A stretch of 64,000 bases of DNA from Macrotis lagotis. Taxonomy: Eukaryota > Chordata > Mammalia > Peramelemorphia > Peramelidae. The DNA is taken from contig NC_133658.1 of assembly GCF_037893015.1 (NCBI RefSeq), positions 60,355,818-60,419,817 on the forward strand, in the 5' to 3' direction. The notes under the pieces were generated by a model. That model worked only from the letters and a program-made list of their open reading frames with translations. It searched no databases and was not told where the DNA came from. The position numbers were made by a program, and so were the translations under genes. Shown piece after piece: positions 58,508 to 64,000 of the stretch. Each line of letters begins with the position of its first letter. Position 1 is the first letter of the stretch.

Positions 58508-59282
58508 GATGATGCTGGTTGTCCTTCATTCTGGAAGACCATTGTGAGGAATATGTGAGTGTATTTGGCTTCCACAAAGAATGTGAAAGGAGATTTTTCA
58601 TTAACATTGCAAAGACTGGGGTTTGCCTGTATTGGTGCCTATGAGCAGGTATGTGCCTGTAAGACAAAAGACTTAGCCTCAACCTGCTCAAAACCTGAGA
58701 TGGGATCAGGTCTATCCCACCTAGTTCTAAATTAACCTTCCTTCTCCTTTTCACATGCTCAAGGAGATTACTGTTCCCTCCCCTGTAGGGGGAAATGATA
58801 TGAGGGTGAATGACTCAATTAGATTGTAACCCCAGCCAATGATTGGCATGAAGGGGGAGGAACAAGCCTTTCAAAATACATATAAGATCTAGCATTTCCA
58901 GGATTCAACACCCCTCTCCTCTTGAGAGAGGTGGTGCTTTTGTTAAGATATTTTAATAAAAGCCATTTTTAATCACTCTGGACTAAGTATTTAAGAGCTA
59001 TTTATAACACCATGATATCAGGAAGTGAACTGGACTTCAGTGAGGAGGGGCTGTGCTAGGTCACTAGTCTCACTTTCTTTTCCAGAGCCATCTGGGTCCA
59101 GTGGCCAGATTATGAATCAGGATGGCTGGAGATGGCCTTGGCTACCCTGGATGTGAGATAATCAGGGTTAAGTGACTTTCCCAGAGTCACACAGCTAGGA
59201 AATATCTGAAACTAGAATTGGACTCAGGTCTTCCTGCTCCCCAGGTCCAGTGGCTCTATCTAGTGTTCCAGCTAGCTGCTCA
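58508..59282 (-). mobile_element. Longer marsupial SINE, split by a solo LTR
   Basis: 3' end at 58508-58542 (ggttgtccttcattctgg), body resuming at 59010 (ccatgatatcagg, ccagagccatctgggtcc, gttaagtgactttcccag) to about 59282, minus strand. Same family as 27489-27775. Confidence 0.8.
58543..59009 (+). mobile_element. Solo LTR, class I (gamma-like) endogenous retrovirus fossil
   Basis: A 467-base element starting tgtgagg and ending tataaca, with a 4-bp duplicate CCAT on both sides (58539-58542 and 59010-59013). Parts: CCAAT box near 58833, TATA-type tataag at 58881 and AATAAA at 58955-58960. No internal viral sequence remains, so it formed by recombination between the two ends. It is younger than the SINE it splits. 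Class is inferred from the 4-bp duplicate. Confidence 0.75.
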
Positions 59283-59689
59283 GAACACTGAACTTGGAGT
59301 TTGGAAACCTTGGACTCAAATTCAGATTCTGACATTCTGTGAAACTATAAGTCAGTCACTTAACCTAAGTCTGTTTTCTCATCTGTAGAGTGGGAAAATC
59401 TTCAATATCTATTTCATTGTTTATTTAAAATAACTCTAGACACTACAAAATACCTGAAACTACACCTGTTAAAAAAACAAACCCAGGAACTATATGAACT
59501 AAGTTCTGTTGTTAATTTCAAGACTGTATATTGATATGTAAATATATAAAAATGTATATATGTGTATATGCAAAGTACTTTGAGAACTTTAAAGTACCAT
59601 GCAAAAATAAGGGTGATTATAGTATCAATCACTCCCAGAGTGAGATAACATTTATGAACTGCTTTGCTAGTTGTAGTTATTAATTGGGT

Positions 59690-59932
59690 AATGGATGAAC
59701 AAACCATGGTACCTGATTGTGATGAAATAATATTATGCTATCAGAGATGATGAGCAGGCAGACCTCAGAAAAACCTGGAAAGATTTATATGAACTAATAC
59801 AAAGGGAAATGAACAGAACCAGAATATTGTACACAGTAACTATTAAAATACTGTACTATGGACAACTATGAATACTTCATTATTCTCAGCAATATGATTC
59901 AAGACAATCCTAGTGTTAAAAATCATAATAAA
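59690..59932 (+). mobile_element. Marsupial L1 3' fragment
   Basis: gaataatattatgctatcag-like text, aaaaacctggaaagattta, tatgaactaatacaaaggg, aatgaacagaaccagaata and ctcagcaatatgattcaag. Immediately left of the SINE inverted repeat. Confidence 0.7.
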
Positions 59933-60083
59933 GGGGTGGCTAGGTGGCACAGTGGATAGAGCACCGGCCCTGGTGTCACGAGGACCTGAGTTCAAATGTG
60001 ACCTCGGACACTTAATAATGACTTAGCTGTGTGTCCTTGGGCGAGCCACTTAACCCCATTGCCTTGCAAAAAACTAAAAAAAA
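59933..60083 (+). mobile_element. tRNA-derived SINE, left arm of a perfect inverted repeat
   Basis: Full copy with the unusual variants ggtgtcacgagg, aaatgtgacctcgg and gacttagctgtgtgtcc. Bases 59933-60070 are the exact reverse complement of 60136-60273. Flanks resemble weak duplicates (atcataataaa and atcatagtaag). Confidence 0.95.
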
Positions 60084-60118
60084 TATATCATAGTAAGAAA
60101 GTTGCTCATAATCACTTT

Positions 60119-60273
60119 TTTGGGTTTTTTTTTTTTTTGCAAGGCAATGGGGTTAAGTGGCTCGCCCAAGGACACACAGCTAAGTCATTATTAAGTGTCC
60201 GAGGTCACATTTGAACTCAGGTCCTCGTGACACCAGGGCCGGTGCTCTATCCACTGTGCCACCTAGCCACCCC
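60119..60273 (-). mobile_element. tRNA-derived SINE, right arm of a perfect inverted repeat
   Basis: Minus-strand copy carrying the same rare variants as its partner. It has its own exact duplicates of ctcataatcacttt (60105-60118 and 60274-60287), which shows a separate insertion. Confidence 0.95.
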
Positions 60274-60825
60274 TCATAATCACTTTAAAAAAAACAACCT
60301 GTGATATTATAACAATGCAGAGCTTTGTGATGTGGAAATTCTTGATACTTAGCTCACTTGCATATACTTGATATAAGGAAAGCAAAACAATAAAGGGGAT
60401 GGACCTGCTCATTTCAAAGGGGAGGCATTTCCTGAGAGGTAAAAGAAAGGCCCAGGAACTGACAGCATGGTCACAGAATGTCAGAAATGGTTGGGATCTT
60501 AGCAATATCTAGCCCAATCTCCTCTTATTGTACAGATGCAGAACCTGGGGCCCAGAGGGGTTAAGCTATTGGTCCAAAGTCAATTTCCTAAGTAAGAAGC
60601 CAGGAATCTGTGGGGATATCGCCCTCTGCTGACACAGAGAAAATTCCTCCTCATCTTTCCTCCCTGATGAGCTAAAGGAACCCTTTTGGATCCATTTAGT
60701 TATTTGCAAGTTCTGCATCTTGTTTGCTCCATGGACCCCTTGGACAAACTGGTGAATCATGTTTTTAGTTGCATTAAATATGAAAGACATTATATACTGA
60801 AATATTATTCCTAATATAATTATAT

Positions 60826-61247
60826 ATCATTGCTGTTGTTTGTCTTTCCTTCTTGAAGACCATGATGGGGGCGGCTAGGTGGCACAATGGATAGAGCACC
60901 GGCCCTGGAGTCAGGAGTCCCTGAGTTCAAATCCGACCTCGGACACTTAATAATGACCTAGCTGTGTGGCCTTGGGCGAGTCACTCAACCCCATTGCCTT
61001 GCAAAAACTAAAATTAAAAAAAAAAAGAAGATGGGGGGGGTGATGCTATAACAAGCATATGGCTCCTCCAGAGCCATCTAGGTCCAGTGGTCAGGTATGG
61101 ATCAGGATAACTGGAGATGCTCCTGGATGGGAGGCAATCAGGATTAGTTGACTTGTCCAAGATCACACAGCCAGTGAGTGTCTAGTATTCGAATTCAAGT
61201 TTGAACTCAGGTCCTCCTGACTGCAGAGTCAGTGCTCTACCCACTGA
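60826..61247 (-). mobile_element. Longer marsupial SINE, split by a younger SINE
   Basis: Minus-strand copy. Its 3' end is at 60826-60868 (gctgttgtttgtctttcc) and the rest at 61027-61247 (ccagagccatctaggtccag, ggtcctcctgactgcag). Confidence 0.8.
60869..61026 (+). mobile_element. tRNA-derived SINE (WSINE1-like), nested
   Basis: Full copy with the cctcggacacttaataatgacc variant shared with the pair at 59933-60273. Inserted into the older SINE at 60826-61247. Confidence 0.92.
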
Positions 61248-61327
61248 ATAAATATCTACTGAAATAAACAAATAAATACATTTACCTGTGTAAGTTCATG
61301 AAACCCCTGAAACCTATCCACGGACCT

Positions 61328-61482
61328 TTTTCTTTTTAAGGTTTTTGCAAGGCAATGGGGTTAAGTGGCATGCCCAAGGCCACACAGCTAAGTAATTATT
61401 AAGTGTCCAAGGCCGGATTTGAACTCAGGTACTCCTGACTCCAGGGCTGGTGTTCTATCCACTGCATCACCTAGCCGCCCCT
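61328..61482 (-). mobile_element. tRNA-derived SINE (WSINE1-like)
   Basis: Minus-strand full copy. Imperfect duplicates ccacggacctttt and ccacagacttttt flank it. Confidence 0.9.
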
Positions 61483-62550
61483 CCACAGACTTTTTCATCA
61501 GAATTGTTGATTGAGTGACTTTATTTTTTTTCAAACTGGAAAAAAAATCACAAATCAAATTTACATAGTGTTTCATGGTCAATAAAATCACTGAAAGTTT
61601 CACAAAGAAAACTCCTTAATGCCAGGTACATCTCAGAAATCCCTGAGAACTGTTCTTAGATACTCCCCCTTGACCATTGGGTAAGGATGTTCGGATACAT
61701 TGGAGGGGATCATTATTGAACACAAGAGCATTTATTAAGTATCTGCTAAGAGCCAGGCACCATACAAGGTGCTGGGAGGGTACAAAGACAAAAATCAAAC
61801 AGTATTAGTCTTCTTATACAGTTGGTTCAAATACATATATTCACAACTATTCAATCCAAAATACGTATGAATTAAAATGGCTTTGGAAAATTTGACTAGT
61901 TTAGGATGAGCTCCTCATTGAGTTGAGGGTGAGTTGTCCACCCATCAAAAGTCTTTTTTATTTCATTTCCAGCAGCTTTGATTTGAGCTCCTGAATGTCT
62001 GCTGTGACTAGGATTGAAATTTCAAGGAGCTGAGGCAGAACTGGAGAGGATGCTTACTGTACCATCTTGAGAAAACACCTCTCCACCAGGATTGTCCTCC
62101 AAGCAATCACCAAGAATATGGGAGGATGAATGAGTGTGTGTGAATATAAGTGTGTGATACATGACTGGTAAGCTTGAGCTGTGCTCAGAAGCCTGTACAC
62201 ATCAGTAAGTCTGTTTCCCTTAGTGTTGTGCTAGTGTCACATATCAGAATGATGCTCTCTGGACAAGGGGAAATCATAATCCAAATGGGACTCTAGAGAG
62301 AAAACTCTCCAAATGCAAGTCCTGTATTTGCAATTGCAAATCTCATTAGAGACAGACCTCACAAAGGAAGAAAATCAGCACAAGTAGAGTGCTAGAGTCT
62401 TTCAAAGTCTGCAAAGGTCTAAGGCTAATGGCAGAATGTCTTATGTTCTTTCCAGAAATAACTAATTTTTTGGAACAGCCAATGTGGGAATATATTTTGT
62501 CTTACAAATTCATCGCAAAGGTTGAGTTTTTTGGGAGGACACTTTTGGTT

Positions 62551-62565
62551 GGGGGGGGGGGGGGA
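62551..62565. repeat. Poly(G) run
   Basis: A mononucleotide run of about 15 G; its length is likely to be unreliable in an assembly. Confidence 0.8.
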
Positions 62566-62829
62566 GATTGAGTGACTTTAGAGAGGACATGAGCCTTAGG
62601 TTAAGAGCCCGGATCTAGCCCGACCCCCTTATTTGACAGAAGAGGAAACTGAGATCCAGAGAGATCAAGTGCTTTGTCCAGGATAGCAATGTGAAGGGAG
62701 GAAATCGTGAAGCCTCATCCCTGGTCAGTCAGGCGGCAACTATTAAGTTCCAGCCACTACAGGGCCAGTCATTGGGCTGAGCTGGGGATATGAGAAAGAT
62801 TAAAGGAAATCCCTGCTTTCCCTGACGGA

Positions 62830-63182
62830 CCGGCTCATTCCATCAGTGCAACAATCAGCGACAATTTGGGACTGTCTGCGATGGAGAATACCAGCTGTAT
62901 CCAGAGAATTGTGGAGTTTGAACAAAGACCAAAACCTATTGCTGTCAAATTAGAAAAAAAAACCCCTTATAATTATAATGTAATTTTGCTATCTCTTATA
63001 CTTTATTTTTCTTCCTTAAGGATGTGATTTCTTTCTCATCACATTCAACTTAGTTCAATGTATATCAGGGAAGCGAAGTAAATAAATACTAATAGAGTGC
63101 TTTTCTGTGGGGGTGGGGGAGGGAAGCAAGATGGGGGAAATTGCAAAATTCAAAATAAATAAAATCTTTCTTTAAAAAAAAA
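62830..63182 (+). mobile_element. Marsupial L1 3' UTR end
   Basis: gacaatttgggactgtctgc, agaattgtggagtttgaac, ccttaaggatgtgatttc, aaataaataaaatctttc, poly(A). It abuts the TAF1C CpG island. Confidence 0.7.
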
Positions 63183-63556
63183 ATCCGTATTTTCAAGAAG
63201 TTCACCAAGTGTTGGACGACCTATTTAGGGAGGGGGCGAGGGAGGGGTCGGATTTAATCAGTCAGTGGGTTAATCTCGTGGTCTAGCCCTCCGCCGGCTG
63301 CAGGGCCGGAAGCAGGCCTCGCTCTCCCGGAGTCACTTCCGGCCAAGCGGGCGGAGCGCCTGCAGAGTCCGCTGAGGACGCGACAGTGTTTTACGACAGC
63401 GTTTTGCGACGGCACCACGACGGGGAGCCGAAGGCGGGGCAACACGTGGGGCGTCTTCTCCAACGCGGCGGTTCCCCCGGGGCCTAGGCGTGAGCCCCGC
63501 GGGCCACCGTCGGGGCGGCTGGTCCAAAGGGGGCGGGGCCCCCGGGGCGCCGGGGA

Positions 63557-63606
63557 TAATGGCGGCCCCCAGCTGCGGACGGCGGCCGAGGGGGCCGCCA
63601 TGTTTG
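63557..63606 (+). promoter_or_regulatory. TAF1C: Paired YY1-type motifs before the TAF1C start codon
   Basis: gccgccatgttt at 63594-63605 fits the strong YY1 consensus, and ataatggcggcc at 63556-63567 is the same core inverted. Both lie about 100-140 bases before the TAF1C ATG, a usual place for YY1 at TATA-less starts. Binding is inferred from the motif only. Confidence 0.55.
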
Positions 63607-63699
63607 GTCCTGCGCATTGCGAGGACGCCTGCGCGTCAGCTAGGCCGCGTTCGCCCGCGCTGCCGGCGGTAGAGAGCGCGGGAAGAGCTTGCCGCGCCG

Positions 63700-63840
63700 A
63701 TGGACTTCCCCGACTGCCTCCCGCCCGCCTTCTTCTTGTCCGGCTCCCCCGGCCTGGACGATGCCCCCGACGTCCACCAGGCCCCCGCGTGGAGTGCCTG
63801 CATGGAGCTGCTGAGGCCCCCCGCGCCGCGGGAGCCCACG
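63700..63840 (+). CDS. TAF1C: TAF1C (TAFI110), first coding exon
   Basis: ATG at 63700 opens 47 codons ending exactly at a GT donor (gtacgg at 63841), phase 0. The start MDFPDCLPPAFFLSGSPGL matches the human TAF1C N-terminus as I recall it (MDFPSSLRPALFLTGPLGL), including the shared MDFP, FL and GL positions. TAF1C is a subunit of the SL1/TIF-IB complex that brings RNA polymerase I to ribosomal DNA promoters in the nucleolus. The exon sits in a CpG island, as expected for a housekeeping gene. It is read divergently from ADAD2, the same arrangement as in human. The remaining exons lie beyond the window. An overlapping longer frame from 63600 is a GC-rich shadow. Confidence 0.88.
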
Positions 63841-64000
63841 GTACGGACGGCCCGGCCGGCGGCTCCGGGCCTGGCGCGTGGCCCGGCGCGTGGCCCGGGC
63901 TGCCGCCCTCGTGCCAGCCGCCCCGTGCTTTATCAGATGAGGAACCAGGGCCCCGGAGTCCGGAGGACCCGGCTTCAAATCCGGCCTCAGACACTTAACA
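63841..64000 (+). other. TAF1C: TAF1C intron 1 (start), with a SINE fragment
   Basis: Starts with the donor gtacgg and stays GC-rich to about 63925. From about 63925 to the window edge it reads as a tRNA-derived SINE in + orientation (cggagtccggaggacc, cttcaaatccggcctcag, acacttaaca). The SINE is cut by the window end. Confidence 0.65.

Larger units (their letters stand above)
49340..63229. other. Intergenic region between ADAD2 and TAF1C (divergent genes)
   Basis: Holds SINE, L1, L2 and LTR fossils listed separately. Remaining stretches with only short decayed repeat pieces are about 50160-51180, 51870-52330, 52510-53200, 53360-54490, 54660-56020, 57980-58500, 59290-59690 and 61490-62830. 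Copies of a dispersed 'tattaagcctctattaca...tgccaggcat' repeat occur near 50330, 52120, 52185, 53365, 53840 and 61730. I see no exon here. Confidence 0.65.
63230..63960 (+). promoter_or_regulatory. TAF1C: TAF1C CpG-island promoter
   Basis: The sequence turns abruptly from AT-rich L1 tail to dense CpG at about 63230 and stays so through exon 1. Visible motifs are two ETS-type cores (ccggaag at 63306-63312 and cttccgg near 63337), a CACGTG E-box at 63443-63448 and a tgcgcat NRF1-like half site near 63611. There is no TATA box, consistent with a dispersed housekeeping start. The exact start site is unknown. Confidence 0.7.

Noticed and set aside
63254-63994. 246-codon open frame on the minus strand across the TAF1C promoter
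   Set aside because: It is rich in Gly, Pro, Arg and Ala because of GC content, overlaps the TAF1C first exon antisense and shows no domain.

Overview
The window is mammalian and almost certainly marsupial. It is saturated with tRNA-derived SINEs of one type: a 'ggcacagtggatagagc' head, a 'gttcaaatcc' B-box and a 'cacttaaccccatttgcctt' tail. The sub-type carrying 'taataattacctagctg' is what I know as WSINE1-like from Australian marsupials, and a dasyurid-like species is my best guess. Older MIR/CORE-SINEs, CR1/L3, L2 and marsupial L1 ends fill much of the rest. Repeat family names are from memory, not from a search.

Three host genes can be supported by reading exons, splice sites and reading phase. 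(1) KCNG4 (Kv6.4), + strand: only the last coding exon, 24043-24777, is present. Bases 1-24042 are its preceding intron, and the first coding exon lies outside the window. (2) ADAD2, - strand: the complete coding region, 48710 down to 42376, is in 11 exons. All phases join into a 554-residue protein with one dsRNA-binding domain and a deaminase-like domain whose catalytic Glu and two Cys zinc ligands are replaced. (3) TAF1C, + strand: the first coding exon, 63700-63840, lies at the right edge in a CpG island. KCNG4 and ADAD2 converge, and ADAD2 and TAF1C diverge. This is the order I recall from human 16q24.1, so the block looks conserved.

Layout: 1-24042, KCNG4 intron with microsatellites, SINEs, CR1 and L2 fossils and a 33-bp minisatellite just before the acceptor. 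24043-24777, KCNG4 exon. 24778-42204, KCNG4/ADAD2 intergenic sequence with CR1, L2, L1 and SINE copies and a few repeat-free stretches. 42205-49340, ADAD2 and its CpG-island promoter with duplicated MYB/E-box and CCAAT modules. 49340-63230, ADAD2/TAF1C intergenic sequence with nested SINEs, an L2 split by an LTR-like fossil, a solo LTR and a perfect SINE inverted repeat. 63230-64000, TAF1C promoter, exon 1 and start of intron 1.

The genes do not form a pathway: KCNG4 is a silent potassium-channel subunit, ADAD2 a germ-cell RNA-binding pseudo-deaminase and TAF1C an RNA polymerase I factor. I did not find a previously undescribed system. The most useful observations are the ADAD2 promoter architecture, the frame-neutral ADAD2 exons, the perfect SINE palindrome and the 33-bp array at the KCNG4 acceptor.
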